Source: Allobosea sp. Tri-44 (GTDB lineage Bacteria > Pseudomonadota > Alphaproteobacteria > Rhizobiales > Beijerinckiaceae). Taken from it: 64,000 bases of DNA. The notes beneath the pieces are model-generated. The model was not told where the DNA came from, did not search any database, and saw only the letters and a program-made list of their open reading frames with translations. Location: NCBI RefSeq assembly GCF_004123845.1, contig NZ_NBDP01000003.1:186001-250000 (forward strand), written 5' to 3'. Shown one piece after another: positions 8,332-17,695 of this stretch; the first letter of the stretch is position 1; the number at the start of each line of letters is the position of its first letter. The position numbers were made by a program, and so were the translations under genes.

Positions 8332-9684
8332 TCACGAGGCCTTGCGCAGCGCGGCGAGCGCCTCGCTGACGGTCGCTTCCGCTGCGCCGACCTGAAGCGC
8401 GATGTCGGCAGCCGCGGCATTGGCGCGTTCCAGCGCCTTCTCGGTCTTGCCGAGGCTGTCATTGACGCGGGTCGCGCTGTCGATCGCCTCGTCCGAACCG
8501 TGCGCGACCTCGGCGGCGTGCCGGGCAATGCCGCCGGTGACGCTGCTCTGCTGAGCGACAGCGTCCGAGATCGCTTCGGAATCCGCCTTGATCTCGCCGA
8601 TCGTCGTGCCGATCGACGTGGCGCGGACGCTGCAGGCTTCAGCGCTCGCCGAGAGCTCGGCGATCTGCGTTGCGATCTCCTGCGTGGCCGAGGCCGTCTG
8701 CGTCGCGAGCGACTTCACCTCTGCCGCGACCACGGCAAAGCCGCGGCCGGATTCACCGGCTCGGGCCGCCTCGATGGTGGCGTTGAGGGCGAGCAGATTG
8801 GTCTGCGCGGCGATGTCGGCGATCATGCCGACCACGGTCTCGATGCTGCGGGTGACGTCGCGCAACCGAGCGATTGCGCCGTCCATCGCCTGCGCGTCGG
8901 CGACGGCGCGATTGGCGATCTCGAGGCTCTGGCGGGCGCGCTGGCCGATCTCGGCGATGTTTGCCGACATCTCCTCGGTCGCCGCCGCGGTCTGCATGGC
9001 CTTCTCCCGCACCAGCAGCGAGGTTTGGGCGACGGAGCCGACCTGGTCCTTGATGAAGCTGGTTGCCGCCGAAGTCTCGCCGGCCGTGTCGACGAACAAC
9101 TCGACCGCGTTGCTGATTGCGGTATCGAGCTTGCCGATGCGCGAGGTCAGCGTCGCCGCGACCTCGTCGAGCGCGACCCCGCGGCGCCGCGCTTCCGCCG
9201 CCTCGAACTCCCGGTCGAGCGACATGGCGGTGTTGACGTCATAGGTCAGCACCCGCTCGATGGTGAAGAGGTCGCGCGGGATGTCGCGCCGCGAGAAGAC
9301 AAGCCGCGTCCGGCTGTCCTCCAGGATCATCCGGAACAGCGTGAAGGCGATCGAGGCGCGGGCACGGGCGCCGACCTGACCGTGCCGCTCCAAAAGGGTG
9401 AGCCGTTCGAGCGAGTCGCAGTAGCCTTGATCGAAATCACCCTCGAACAGCAGGCGGAAATGGGCGGCTTCCGCCGCGAAAAGCTCGACTGAGACGGGTT
9501 CGACCGCCAGCTTCAGCATCGGGTGGATGGCGAAGGCGCGCGCGAAATCCTGCTCGACAAGGTCGACGATGACGCGATCGACGAGGGCCCGATAGCGGCG
9601 CAGGCGCTGACGCTGCCGCTCGTCATAGCCGATCGCCTGCAGGCGACGCTGGACGTGTTCGAGGATCGAGGCCAAACGCGCCAT
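8332..9684 (-). CDS. Globin-coupled methyl-accepting chemotaxis protein
   Basis: A 450-residue soluble chemoreceptor. Residues 1 to about 170 form a protoglobin-type heme sensor: [20 protein letters not shown] holds the conserved aromatic-side His75, and '[21 protein letters not shown]' holds the expected proximal heme ligand His101. The second half is an MCP signalling domain, with the hairpin tip '[38 protein letters not shown]' near 290-330 and coiled coils on both sides. No transmembrane segment is seen, as in HemAT. The known role is oxygen sensing in aerotaxis. Its place between coxG and coxS, convergent with coxG and divergent from coxS, suggests a gas-sensing role tied to that locus. 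Confidence 0.9.
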   Translation of the reverse strand: MARLASILEHVQRRLQAIGYDERQRQRLRRYRALVDRVIVDLVEQDFARAFAIHPMLKLAVEPVSVELFAAEAAHFRLLFEGDFDQGYCDSLERLTLLERHGQVGARARASIAFTLFRMILEDSRTRLVFSRRDIPRDLFTIERVLTYDVNTAMSLDREFEAAEARRRGVALDEVAATLTSRIGKLDTAISNAVELFVDTAGETSAATSFIKDQVGSVAQTSLLVREKAMQTAAATEEMSANIAEIGQRARQSLEIANRAVADAQAMDGAIARLRDVTRSIETVVGMIADIAAQTNLLALNATIEAARAGESGRGFAVVAAEVKSLATQTASATQEIATQIAELSASAEACSVRATSIGTTIGEIKADSEAISDAVAQQSSVTGGIARHAAEVAHGSDEAIDSATRVNDSLGKTEKALERANAAAADIALQVGAAEATVSEALAALRKAS

Positions 9685-10013
9685 CCGTGAGCACGACGAT
9701 CGGAGATCGTCATTGCGACGGATGATGCTGAGCGTGCGCGGTTAAGATTCCGCAAAGGGCTCGCTCGTCGGTTGCGACCTTTCGAGTCCTGCCTTTGCAT
9801 GCGGATCGTCAAAATCATGCAAAAACGTCCCCAAACGGGCTGGTCTTCACGGCTGCTGCCCGCTTGACCGCAGAAAATCCCGGGTCCACACTGCTTTTTC
9901 AAGTTGTTCCAAGGAAATTCTTCGCTGGTCCTGGCGGGCTGGCGAGCGAATCGTGCGGTCCTTCGAGATGTCGTCGGCCGCGCCGGAAAAACAGGCTTTC
10001 GGAGGAGTGCCCC
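9685..10013. other. Intergenic region between chemoreceptor and coxS
   Basis: This 329-nt divergent gap must hold the promoters for the globin-coupled receptor (leftward) and for coxSLM (rightward). No convincing -35/-10 pair, long palindrome or coding sequence was found by eye. The coxS ribosome binding site GGAGG is at 10001-10005. Confidence 0.6.
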
Positions 10014-10526
10014 ATGGCCAATCTGTCGATGACGGTGAACGGCAAGTCCGTCACCGCGACTGTCGATCCGCGCACCCTTCTGGTGCAGTTCCTGCGCGAG
10101 AATTTGAGGCTGACCGGCACGCATGTCGGCTGCGATACCAGCCAGTGCGGCGCCTGCGTCGTCCATCTCGACGGCAAGGCGGTGAAGGCCTGCACCCTGC
10201 TGGCGGTGTCCTGTGAAGGCACTGCGGTGACGACGATCGAGGGACTGGCCAATGGCGGGACGCTGCACCCGATGCAGGAGGCCTTCCGCGAGCATCACGG
10301 CTTGCAATGCGGTTTCTGCACGCCGGGCATGATCATGGCGGCGGTCGATATCGTGAACCGGCGCGGCAACAGCCTCGACGAGAAGACGATCCGCGAAGAC
10401 CTCGACGGCAATATCTGCCGCTGCACCGGTTACCACAATATCGTCAAGGCGGTGGCTGCCGGCGCCGAGGCGATGGCGGGCGGCTCCACGAAGGACCGCG
10501 AGCCGCCGCGGCAGGCCGCCGAGTAA
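10014..10526 (+). CDS. coxS: CO dehydrogenase-type small subunit, two [2Fe-2S] clusters
   Basis: A 170-residue iron-sulfur subunit of the xanthine oxidase family. The N-terminal plant-ferredoxin-type cluster uses Cys40, Cys45, Cys48 and Cys60 ([10 protein letters not shown]...C). The C-terminal helical domain binds the second cluster with Cys99, Cys102, Cys135 and Cys137 (CGFCTPG and CRCTG). It relays electrons from the molybdenum site of CoxL to the FAD of CoxM. The ATG at 10014 follows GGAGG with a good spacing; upstream in-frame starts lack this. It is the first gene of the order coxS-coxL-coxM, which differs from the M-S-L order of Oligotropha. Confidence 0.92.
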   Translation: MANLSMTVNGKSVTATVDPRTLLVQFLRENLRLTGTHVGCDTSQCGACVVHLDGKAVKACTLLAVSCEGTAVTTIEGLANGGTLHPMQEAFREHHGLQCGFCTPGMIMAAVDIVNRRGNSLDEKTIREDLDGNICRCTGYHNIVKAVAAGAEAMAGGSTKDREPPRQAAE

Positions 10527-10625
10527 GCGCTGTCCCGGGCCGCGCCGGCATGCGGCCCTCGCCGATGTGATCCCAGCCAAAGTTGCTTCAACGCCCGCCA
10601 AGAGGCGCCACGCCAGGAGGAATCC

Positions 10626-12989
10626 ATGTCCGCCACCGGAATCGGCGCTCCCGTCCGCCGCAAGGAAGACCATCGCTTCATCACCGGCCAGGGCCGCTAT
10701 ACCGACGACATCAACCGACCCGGCCAGGCCCATGCCTATTTCCTGCGCTCGCCGCATGCGCACGCCACGCTGAAGAAGATCGATACGAAAGCCGCCGCGG
10801 CGATGCCGGGCGTGCTCGGCATCTTCACCGGCGACGATCTTGCCGCCGACAAGGTCGGCGGGTTGATTTGCGGCTGGATGATCCATTCCAAGGACGGCTC
10901 GCCGATGAAGGCGGGGCCGCATCCGGCACTCGCCCAGGGCAAGGTCCGCTATGTCGGCGACCATGTCGCGGTCGTCGTCGCCGAGACGTTGGCGCAGGCG
11001 CGCGACGCTGCCGAGGCGATCGTCGTCGACTACGGCGTGCTGCCGGCGGTGGTCGACACCGCGAGCGCGGCCAAGGCAAAGACGCAGGTCCATGCCGAGG
11101 CGCCAGGCAACACCGTGTTCAACTGGCACCTTGGCGATCAGGGCGCAACGGAAGCGGCCTTCAAGGCCGCCAAGCACGTCACCAAGCTCGACATCGTCAA
11201 CAACCGCTTGGTGCCGAACCCGATGGAGCCGCGCGCCGCGGTCGGCGACTACGACCAGGGCGAGGGCGCCTTCACGCTCTATACGACGAGCCAGAACCCG
11301 CATGTGGCGCGGCTCGTGCTCTCCGCCTTCATCGGCATCGCGCCCGAGAACAAGCTTCGGGTGATCGCGCCGGATGTCGGCGGCGGCTTTGGCTCGAAGA
11401 TCTTCATCTATGCCGAGGAGACGGTCTGCGTCTGGGCGGCGAAGAAGGTCGGCCGGCCGGTGAAATGGACCTCGGACCGGACCGAGGCCTTCCTTTCGGA
11501 TGCGCATGGCCGCGACCACGTCACCCATGCCGAGCTCGCCATGGACGCTGACGGCAAGATGCTGGCGATGCGGGTCAAGACCACCGCCAATCTCGGCGCC
11601 TATCTCTCGACCTTCTCCTCCTCGGTGCCGACCTATCTCTACGCGCCGCTGCTGTCGGGCCAGTACGACATCCCGGCGATCTATTGCGAGGTCGACGCGG
11701 TCTACACCAACACCGCCCCGGTCGATGCCTATCGCGGAGCGGGACGGCCCGAGGCGACCTTCGTGGTCGAGCGCCTGGTCGAGGTCGCGGCGCGCCAGCT
11801 CGGCAAGGACCCGGCCAAGTTCCGGACGCAGAACTTCATCAGGAAGTTCCCGCACCAGACGCCGGTGATCATGATGTACGACACCGGCAATTACGGAGCC
11901 TCGCTGAAGAAGGCGATGGAGATCATTGATTACAAAGGCTTTCCGAAGCGCCGGCGCGATTCCGCCCGCAGCGGCAAGCTGCGCGGCATCGGCTTCTCCG
12001 CCTATATCGAGGCCTGCGGCATTGCCCCATCAGCGGCGGTCGGCTCGCTCGGCGCAGGCGTCGGCCTATGGGAATCGGCTGAGGTCCGGGTCAATCCGAT
12101 CGGCACGGTCGAGGTCCTGACCGGTTCGCACAGCCATGGCCAGGGCCATGAGACCACCTTCGCCCAGCTCGTCTCCGACCGGCTCGGCGTGCCCTTGGAG
12201 AATGTCTCGATCATCCATGGCGACACCGACAAGGTGCAGATGGGCATGGGCACCTATGGCTCGCGCTCGGGTGCGGTCGGCATGTCGGCGATCTTCAAGG
12301 CGATCGACAAGGTGATCGCCAAGGGCAAGAAGGTCGCGGCCTATGTGCTGGAGGCCGACGAGGCCGATATCGACTTCAAGGATGGCAATTTCAGCGTCAA
12401 GGGCACCGACCGCACGCTCGATTTCGGTTCCTGCGCGCTGCAGGCCTATGTCGCGCACAAGTTCAACGGCCAGGATCTCGAGCCGGGGCTGAAGGAGGGG
12501 GCGTTCTACGACCCGACCAACTTCACCTTCCCGGCTGGCGTCCATATCTGCGAGCTCGAGATCGACCCCGACACCGGCATCACCAAGATCGAGCGCTGGG
12601 CCGCGGTCGACGATTTCGGCAATGTCATCAATCCGATGATCGTCGAGGGCCAGGTCCATGGCGGCATCGCCCAGGGCGTCGGCCAGGCGCTGCTCGAAGG
12701 GGCCCGCTACAATGCCGACGGCCAGCTCGTGACCGCGAGCTTCATGGACTACTGCATGCCGCGCGCCGACGATCTGCCGTCCTTCGAAGTCGGCATGACG
12801 GTGACGCCGTGCCCGTCGAACCCGCTCGGGATCAAGGGCTGCGGCGAGGCCGGCGCCATCGCCTCGCCGCCCGCAGTCATCAACGCCATCACCGACGCGC
12901 TCGGCCATGAGGACATCGCCATGCCGGCGACGCCTCAGGCCGTCTGGCGCGCCGCGCAGAAAACGCTCAGCCGCATGGCTGCCGAGTGA
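10626..12989 (+). CDS. coxL: Form II CO dehydrogenase-type large subunit (molybdenum)
   Basis: A 787-residue molybdopterin subunit of the xanthine oxidase family, full length for CoxL (about 760-810). The active-site loop reads AYRGAGR at residues 368-374. Form I enzymes, proven to oxidise CO, have AYxCSFR with a copper-bound cysteine; AYRGAGR defines form II (BMS-type), whose natural substrate is uncertain. Other family blocks are visible: '[10 protein letters not shown]' and the C-terminal '[21 protein letters not shown]', whose Glu is the catalytic base. AGGAGG at 10615-10620 precedes the ATG. It may oxidise CO slowly, or act on an aldehyde or N-heterocycle. Confidence 0.9.
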   Translation: MSATGIGAPVRRKEDHRFITGQGRYTDDINRPGQAHAYFLRSPHAHATLKKIDTKAAAAMPGVLGIFTGDDLAADKVGGLICGWMIHSKDGSPMKAGPHPALAQGKVRYVGDHVAVVVAETLAQARDAAEAIVVDYGVLPAVVDTASAAKAKTQVHAEAPGNTVFNWHLGDQGATEAAFKAAKHVTKLDIVNNRLVPNPMEPRAAVGDYDQGEGAFTLYTTSQNPHVARLVLSAFIGIAPENKLRVIAPDVGGGFGSKIFIYAEETVCVWAAKKVGRPVKWTSDRTEAFLSDAHGRDHVTHAELAMDADGKMLAMRVKTTANLGAYLSTFSSSVPTYLYAPLLSGQYDIPAIYCEVDAVYTNTAPVDAYRGAGRPEATFVVERLVEVAARQLGKDPAKFRTQNFIRKFPHQTPVIMMYDTGNYGASLKKAMEIIDYKGFPKRRRDSARSGKLRGIGFSAYIEACGIAPSAAVGSLGAGVGLWESAEVRVNPIGTVEVLTGSHSHGQGHETTFAQLVSDRLGVPLENVSIIHGDTDKVQMGMGTYGSRSGAVGMSAIFKAIDKVIAKGKKVAAYVLEADEADIDFKDGNFSVKGTDRTLDFGSCALQAYVAHKFNGQDLEPGLKEGAFYDPTNFTFPAGVHICELEIDPDTGITKIERWAAVDDFGNVINPMIVEGQVHGGIAQGVGQALLEGARYNADGQLVTASFMDYCMPRADDLPSFEVGMTVTPCPSNPLGIKGCGEAGAIASPPAVINAITDALGHEDIAMPATPQAVWRAAQKTLSRMAAE

Positions 12990-13006
12990 TCTGAAAGGAC
13001 GAGACG

Positions 13007-13810
13007 ATGTACGCCTTCACCTATCACCGCCCGGCGACCGCGCGACAGGCCGCCAGCCTCCTCGCCAAGAAGGAGGACGCCAAGCTGCTCGCCGGCGGGC
13101 ACACGCTGCTGCCGACGATGAAGCAGCGCCTGGCCTCGCCCGGCGCGCTGGTCGACCTCAGCTCCTGCGCCGACCTCAAGGGGATCGCCCGCAAGGGCCG
13201 CAACCTCGTGATCGGCGCGATGACGACCCATGCCGAAGTCGCCGCCTCGCCGGAGGTGCAGGAGGCGATCCCGGCGCTCGCCTACCTCGCCAGCCATATC
13301 GGCGATCCGCATGTGCGCCATCGCGGTACGATCGGCGGCTCGGTCGCCAACAACGATCCGGCAGCCGACTATCCGGCAGCGCTGCTGGCGCTCGGCGCGA
13401 CGGTGGTGACCAACAAGCGCAAGTTGCCGGCGGAGGAGTTCTTCAGCGGCCTCTACGAGACCGCGCTGGAGGAGGGCGAGATCATCGTCAAGGTCTCGTT
13501 CCCGGCCACCTCCAAGGCAGGCTATGCCAAGTTCCGCAACCCGGCCTCGCGCTATGCGCTGGTCGGCGTCTTCGTCGCCAAGCGCGGCAGCGAGATCGCG
13601 GTTGCGGTGACCGGAGCGGGCGAGGGCGGCGTCTTCCGCTGGCCGGAAGCGGAAGCTGCGCTGAAGGCGCGTTTCGCGAGCAAATCGCTGGATGGCCTCA
13701 AGCACACCGCCAAGGGCATCAATGGGGATATCCATGCCGATGCCGAGTATCGCGCCCATCTGATCGGCGTGATGGCAAAGCAGGCGGTGGCGCAGGCGAC
13801 GGGGAAGTAA
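13007..13810 (+). CDS. coxM: CO dehydrogenase-type medium subunit (FAD)
   Basis: A 267-residue FAD subunit of the xanthine oxidase family. Both flavin-binding signatures are present: AGGHT at residues 29-33 and TIGGS at 108-112, inside RHRGTIGGSVANNDPAADYP. The C-terminal CO-dehydrogenase flavoprotein domain is shorter than in xanthine dehydrogenases, giving the usual CoxM length (about 265-290). It starts 17 nt after the coxL stop and completes the S-L-M enzyme. The DNA that follows drops sharply in GC, marking the edge of an inserted gene. Confidence 0.92.
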   Translation: MYAFTYHRPATARQAASLLAKKEDAKLLAGGHTLLPTMKQRLASPGALVDLSSCADLKGIARKGRNLVIGAMTTHAEVAASPEVQEAIPALAYLASHIGDPHVRHRGTIGGSVANNDPAADYPAALLALGATVVTNKRKLPAEEFFSGLYETALEEGEIIVKVSFPATSKAGYAKFRNPASRYALVGVFVAKRGSEIAVAVTGAGEGGVFRWPEAEAALKARFASKSLDGLKHTAKGINGDIHADAEYRAHLIGVMAKQAVAQATGK

Positions 13811-13847
13811 CCGGGTCGGAGATCCTCTGATTTTAAAAGGCAACACA

Positions 13848-14897
13848 ATGTCAGTTAAATCAGTATTCCTGGCTCTATTCTTCGTTTTTTTATATTATGA
13901 GCACGCTCATGCTGAAGCATGTTCTCTTCTTAATCGATCGGAGCAAGACGTTAATTCTGTAGACAAAAAGATTAGCGTTCTTCACAATTCTTCTCGATCT
14001 GAGTTGTTTTTTGTTTCTCATATGAATTGGAATAATGACGGTAGCCCACTGACATACCATCCCGATGAATGGAAGCGAGTTAATTCATGCAATGATGGCG
14101 CTAATCCGTCAGAAATTCCACGCTCGGCAAACACCCTATGTAATGGAATAACAATTCGGCGAGAGGGTCAGCAAATTCTGCGTGGCTATATGACCACGGC
14201 TGAGGCTAAGACTCTTGGATTGAGTCCTTCTCAGCGTAAACAAGAAGCTATCAAAAGATGTAATGAGTTACTATGTTACGTCAAAAGAGCAAGTTTAAAA
14301 AATTGGAATCCTGAAGATTTTTCAGTGAATTGGAGTGCAATAGCAACATACAATCCGGATCGTCCTGAAGACGGGCGCGCGTTGCCCTGCATTCAGAATG
14401 ATGGACCGTACAAGGGTTACTTCGTCTCGGCGACCAGCTTTTCGGACGGGCGCATTGTCAACGTCTGCAACTATCGACGATATGTCGATCCCTTTTCCGT
14501 TCCTGCGGTCGTTCGCCCGGGAAATTCGACTTTCAGCCCAATCAAACTTCCGAACCATCTTAAAACTGTAGCGATGGAAGGCGGGGTAGCCGCAGTCGTG
14601 GATTTGGCCAGCGACCGTGTCGTTTACGCCATTATCGGTGATTCCGGTCCGGGAACTGAAGCAGGCGAAGTCTCGCCTTTCTTGCATTGGGAAATGAAAG
14701 GAACCCCCAAGGGAGAGAGAAACCCGTGGGAGCAAGGAAAGCGCATGGCGGGTCCTTTCGCCTATGTCTTTCTCCCTCACACGAAGTTACGCGCTGTCCC
14801 AGCAGTCTCGGAGATTGAAGCGGCTGGAGCTGCTGCTTTTGATAAGTGGGGAGGGATCAAGATGGCTCGCGCTTGTGCCTCCGCTGCAAAGCGTTAA
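13848..14897 (+). CDS. Secreted GH75 (chitosanase)-like protein, AT-rich insert
   Basis: A 349-residue protein with a signal peptide (residues 1 to about 22, ending AHA-EA) and several cysteines, so probably exported and disulfide-bonded. The C-terminal half resembles glycoside hydrolase family 75: 'GPYKGYFVSATSF', 'VPAVVRPG', then VAAVVDLASDRVVYAIIGD with SGPGTEAGEVSP, the region where that family places its acidic residues. The N-terminal ~130 residues match nothing recognised. The coding DNA is clearly AT-richer than its neighbours, most of all in the first 500 nt, and it sits between coxM and coxD on the same strand. Transfer into the operon is inferred. Chitosanase activity is not established. 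Confidence 0.55.
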   Translation: MSVKSVFLALFFVFLYYEHAHAEACSLLNRSEQDVNSVDKKISVLHNSSRSELFFVSHMNWNNDGSPLTYHPDEWKRVNSCNDGANPSEIPRSANTLCNGITIRREGQQILRGYMTTAEAKTLGLSPSQRKQEAIKRCNELLCYVKRASLKNWNPEDFSVNWSAIATYNPDRPEDGRALPCIQNDGPYKGYFVSATSFSDGRIVNVCNYRRYVDPFSVPAVVRPGNSTFSPIKLPNHLKTVAMEGGVAAVVDLASDRVVYAIIGDSGPGTEAGEVSPFLHWEMKGTPKGERNPWEQGKRMAGPFAYVFLPHTKLRAVPAVSEIEAAGAAAFDKWGGIKMARACASAAKR

Positions 14898-14975
14898 ATC
14901 TCGGATCGATTGCATGATCGCGTCCGCGCCTATCTCATCGCGGGTGACCTGCTTTGAGAGAGTTGCTTGAAGTAT

Positions 14976-15896
14976 ATGGCTAACGCTGCAGCCCTGCCCA
15001 ATTCCATCGACGCCACGCTCGCCCTGCTGCAGGCGCAGGGCTATGTCGCCGACCGGGCGCTGGCGACCGTGCTCTTCCTGGCGTTCAGGATGAAGCGGCC
15101 GCTGCTGCTCGAGGGCGAAGCCGGCACCGGCAAGACCGAGATCGCCAAGGTGCTGGCGGGTGGACTTGGGCGCCGGCTGATCCGTTTGCAATGCTATGAA
15201 GGGCTCGACCTCGCCTCGGCCGTCTACGAGTGGAACTATGCCGGCCAGATGATGGCGATCCGTCTCGCCGAGGCCGGCGGCGTCGCCAGCGATCGTGAGC
15301 GGCTGGAGAACGACCTGTTCTCCGAGCGCTATCTGGTCAAGCGCCCGCTGCTGCAGGCGCTGGAGCCGCAAGAGGGCGGCGCGCCGATCCTGCTGATCGA
15401 CGAGCTCGACCGCACCGACGAGGCCTTCGAGGCCTTCCTGCTGGAGGTGCTGGCCGATGCGCAGGTGACGATCCCCGAACTCGGCACGATCAAGGCCGCC
15501 GAGCCGCCGATCGTGATCCTGACCTCGAACCGCACCCGCGAGATCCATGACGCGCTGAAGCGCCGCTGCCTCTACCACTGGGTCGGCTATCCCGACGCCG
15601 CCCGCGAGCTCGCCATCCTGAAGGCGAAGGCGCCGGGCGCGCCGGCCAAGCTCGCCAAGCAGGTCGTTTCTTTCGTGCAGGCGATCCGCAAGGAGGAATT
15701 GTTCAAGGCGCCTGGTGTCGCCGAGACGCTCGACTGGGCGAGCGCCTTGGTCGAGCTCGACGCGGTGGCGCTCGATCCAGCCATCGTCTCCGATACGCTG
15801 GGCGCGCTGCTGAAGTACCAGGACGACATCCAGGCGATGCAGGGCTCGAAGGTGAGCGAATTGCTCGACCAGGCGAAACAGGCGGCGCGGGGATGA
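14976..15896 (+). CDS. coxD: CoxD-type MoxR AAA+ ATPase
   Basis: A 306-residue AAA+ ATPase of the MoxR/CoxD family. Walker A is GEAGTGKT at residues 47-54 and Walker B LLIDELDR at 139-146. The sensor-1 region 'IVILTSNRTREIHDALKRRCLYHW' and arginine finger follow. In the Oligotropha system CoxD acts with CoxE as a chaperone that inserts the sulfur and copper of the active site. The ATG at 14976 is chosen over an in-frame TTG at 14967. The gene resumes the high-GC composition of the locus after the AT-rich insert. Confidence 0.9.
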   Translation: MANAAALPNSIDATLALLQAQGYVADRALATVLFLAFRMKRPLLLEGEAGTGKTEIAKVLAGGLGRRLIRLQCYEGLDLASAVYEWNYAGQMMAIRLAEAGGVASDRERLENDLFSERYLVKRPLLQALEPQEGGAPILLIDELDRTDEAFEAFLLEVLADAQVTIPELGTIKAAEPPIVILTSNRTREIHDALKRRCLYHWVGYPDAARELAILKAKAPGAPAKLAKQVVSFVQAIRKEELFKAPGVAETLDWASALVELDAVALDPAIVSDTLGALLKYQDDIQAMQGSKVSELLDQAKQAARG

Positions 15897-15905
15897 AACG
15901 GTTCG

Positions 15906-16010
15906 GTCATCCCGGACAAGCCGCGCAGCGGCGCAGCTCCGGGATCCATCGTAGGGAACTGCGCTCTACGATGGATTCCGGCGCTCCGCTGCGCTTCGGC
16001 CGGAATGACG
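15906..16010. repeat. Dispersed palindromic intergenic repeat
   Basis: About 105 nt between coxD and the NTF2-like gene. It opens with GTCATCCCGG and closes with CGGAATGACG, nearly inverted copies, and has inner self-complementary blocks (GGATCCATCGTAG against CTACGATGGATTCC). This is the REP-like class of imperfect hairpin common between genes in Rhizobiales. A different member may be present at 33749-33857. Confidence 0.7.
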
Positions 16011-16030
16011 CGCGGTTGGGGAGAGAGACG

Positions 16031-16405
16031 ATGAACGACGACATCAAGGCGATCGAGGCCGCGACCTGGACCTATCTCGACGGGCTCTATGAGGGCGATG
16101 TCGAGAAGCTCGGCTCGGTCTTCCATGCGACCAGCGCGCTGACGCAGTCGCTCGACGGCGAGCTCAAGGTCGTGCCGCGCGAACAATGGTTCGAGGCGGT
16201 GCGGGGGCGCAAATCGCCGAAGGAGACCGGGCTGGAGCGCGGCGACCATGTGCTGGCGATCGACCTCGTCGGGCCGTCCATGGCGCTGGTCAAGGTCAAG
16301 TGCCAGATGCCGCCGCGCTATTTCACCGACCTGCTCTCCTTCCTGAAGGTCGACGGCAAATGGCTCGTGGCGCAGAAGGTGTTCATGACCGAGACGGCCG
16401 CTTGA
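16031..16405 (+). CDS. NTF2-like (lumazine-binding type) protein
   Basis: A 124-residue single-domain protein of the NTF2/SnoaL-like superfamily, closest in layout to the 'putative lumazine-binding' group: an N-terminal helix 'AATWTYLDGLYEGDVEKLGSVFHATS', a central 'REQWFEAVRGRKSP', and terminal strands 'ALVKVKCQMPPRYFTDLLSFLKVDGKWLVAQKVF'. These proteins bind small molecules or serve as accessory domains; the role here is unknown. The ATG at 16031 follows a purine-rich GAGAGAGACG. Its stop overlaps the coxE start by 4 nt, which ties it to the cofactor-maturation genes. Confidence 0.8.
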   Translation: MNDDIKAIEAATWTYLDGLYEGDVEKLGSVFHATSALTQSLDGELKVVPREQWFEAVRGRKSPKETGLERGDHVLAIDLVGPSMALVKVKCQMPPRYFTDLLSFLKVDGKWLVAQKVFMTETAA

Positions 16406-17604
16406 GCGGCAAGCTCGCCGAGAACGTCGCCTATTTCGCCCGCGCCTTGCGGGGCGCCGGCCTGCGCGTCGGGCCCGGCGCAGTGGTCGAGGCGGTCGAG
16501 GCGCTGGCCGATGGCGCGCTCGGCGGCCGCGAGGACGTCTACTGGGCGTTGCATGCGATCTTCGTGAAGAAGCACGAGGATTCAGTGGTCTACGACCAGG
16601 CCTTCAAGCTGTTCTGGCGTCGGCGCGGGCTGATCGAGAAATTGATGGCGCAGATGTCGCCGGTGACGCCGCGGGTCGACAGCGAGCCGCAGAAGCCTGA
16701 GGCGGGCGCCTTACGCGTCGCCGAGGCTTTCACGCCACCGCTGCGCGAGGAGGAGCAGCCGCCGGTCGAATTGACCGAACTCACCGCGCGGCTCACCGTC
16801 TCCGAGCGCGAGACGCTGAAATCGCGCGATTTTGCCCAGATGAGCGCGGCCGAGATCGCCAAGGCGCGTCAGCTGATCGCCGAGCTCAGGCTACCCAATG
16901 ATGCCGTGCCGACGCGGCGCTTTCAGGCGGCCCATGCGGGAGCGCGGATCGATTCGCGCCGGACCTTCCGCCGCTCCCTGCGCGGCGGCGGCGCTTCGAT
17001 CGATCTCGCCTTCCGCGAGCGAGCCGAGGTGCATCCGCCGCTGGTGGCGCTCGTCGACATCTCCGGCTCGATGGCGGAGTATTCGCGCATCTTCCTGCAT
17101 TTCCTGCACGCCATCACCGAGCAGCGCCGACGCGTGCATTCCTTCGTCTTCGGGACGCGCCTGACCAATGTCACGCGCATGCTTCGCGCCCGCGACCCGG
17201 ACGAGGCGCTGGCGCTGGCCGGCAAGGCGGCGCCGGACTGGGAGGGTGGTACGCGCATCGCCTCGGCGCTGCACGCCTTCAACCGGGTCTGGTCGCGCCG
17301 GGTGCTGGCGGGCGGGGCGGTGGTGCTGCTCTTCACCGACGGGCTGGAGCGACATCTCGGCCCCGATCTGTCCTTCGAGATGGACCGCCTGCACCGCTCC
17401 TGCCGACAGCTGACCTGGCTCAATCCGCTCTTGCGCTATGACGCGTTCGAGGCGCGGGCTAGCGGCATCCGGACGATGCTGCCCCATGTCGACCAGTTCC
17501 GGCCGATCCACAATCTCGCGGCCATGGCGGATCTCTGTGCCGCGCTCCGCGCCGATACGAGGCAAGCCAGTGATCCGAGGCTGTGGCTGAAGAAGGCGGG
17601 TTAG
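16402..17604 (+). CDS. coxE: CoxE-type von Willebrand factor A protein
   Basis: A 400-residue VWA-containing protein of the CoxE family. The MIDAS motif DISGS is at residues 219-223 (LVDISGSMAEYSRIF). The C-terminal half carries the rest of the VWA fold, 'GTRIASALHAFNRVW' and 'VVLLFTDGLERH'. CoxE partners the AAA+ protein CoxD in maturing the CO dehydrogenase active site. The likely start is a TTG at 16402 overlapping the preceding stop codon (TTGA), since homologous sequence begins there. The coxD-NTF2-coxE order suggests a co-translated maturation module. Confidence 0.88.
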   Translation: MSGKLAENVAYFARALRGAGLRVGPGAVVEAVEALADGALGGREDVYWALHAIFVKKHEDSVVYDQAFKLFWRRRGLIEKLMAQMSPVTPRVDSEPQKPEAGALRVAEAFTPPLREEEQPPVELTELTARLTVSERETLKSRDFAQMSAAEIAKARQLIAELRLPNDAVPTRRFQAAHAGARIDSRRTFRRSLRGGGASIDLAFRERAEVHPPLVALVDISGSMAEYSRIFLHFLHAITEQRRRVHSFVFGTRLTNVTRMLRARDPDEALALAGKAAPDWEGGTRIASALHAFNRVWSRRVLAGGAVVLLFTDGLERHLGPDLSFEMDRLHRSCRQLTWLNPLLRYDAFEARASGIRTMLPHVDQFRPIHNLAAMADLCAALRADTRQASDPRLWLKKAG

Positions 17605-17695
17605 ATGGCGAGCCAGTAGCCGGAGGGCAGCCATCGAGCCAAAGCGGCCTTCGCATAAGATGATCACAAACGCCTGCGATTGTTGGTCGATGATT

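Noticed and set aside
9513..11855. 780-codon open frame on the minus strand across coxS and coxL
   Set aside because: It is antisense to coxSL and to the receptor's 5' end, has arginine-rich composition typical of GC-rich shadow frames and no domain.
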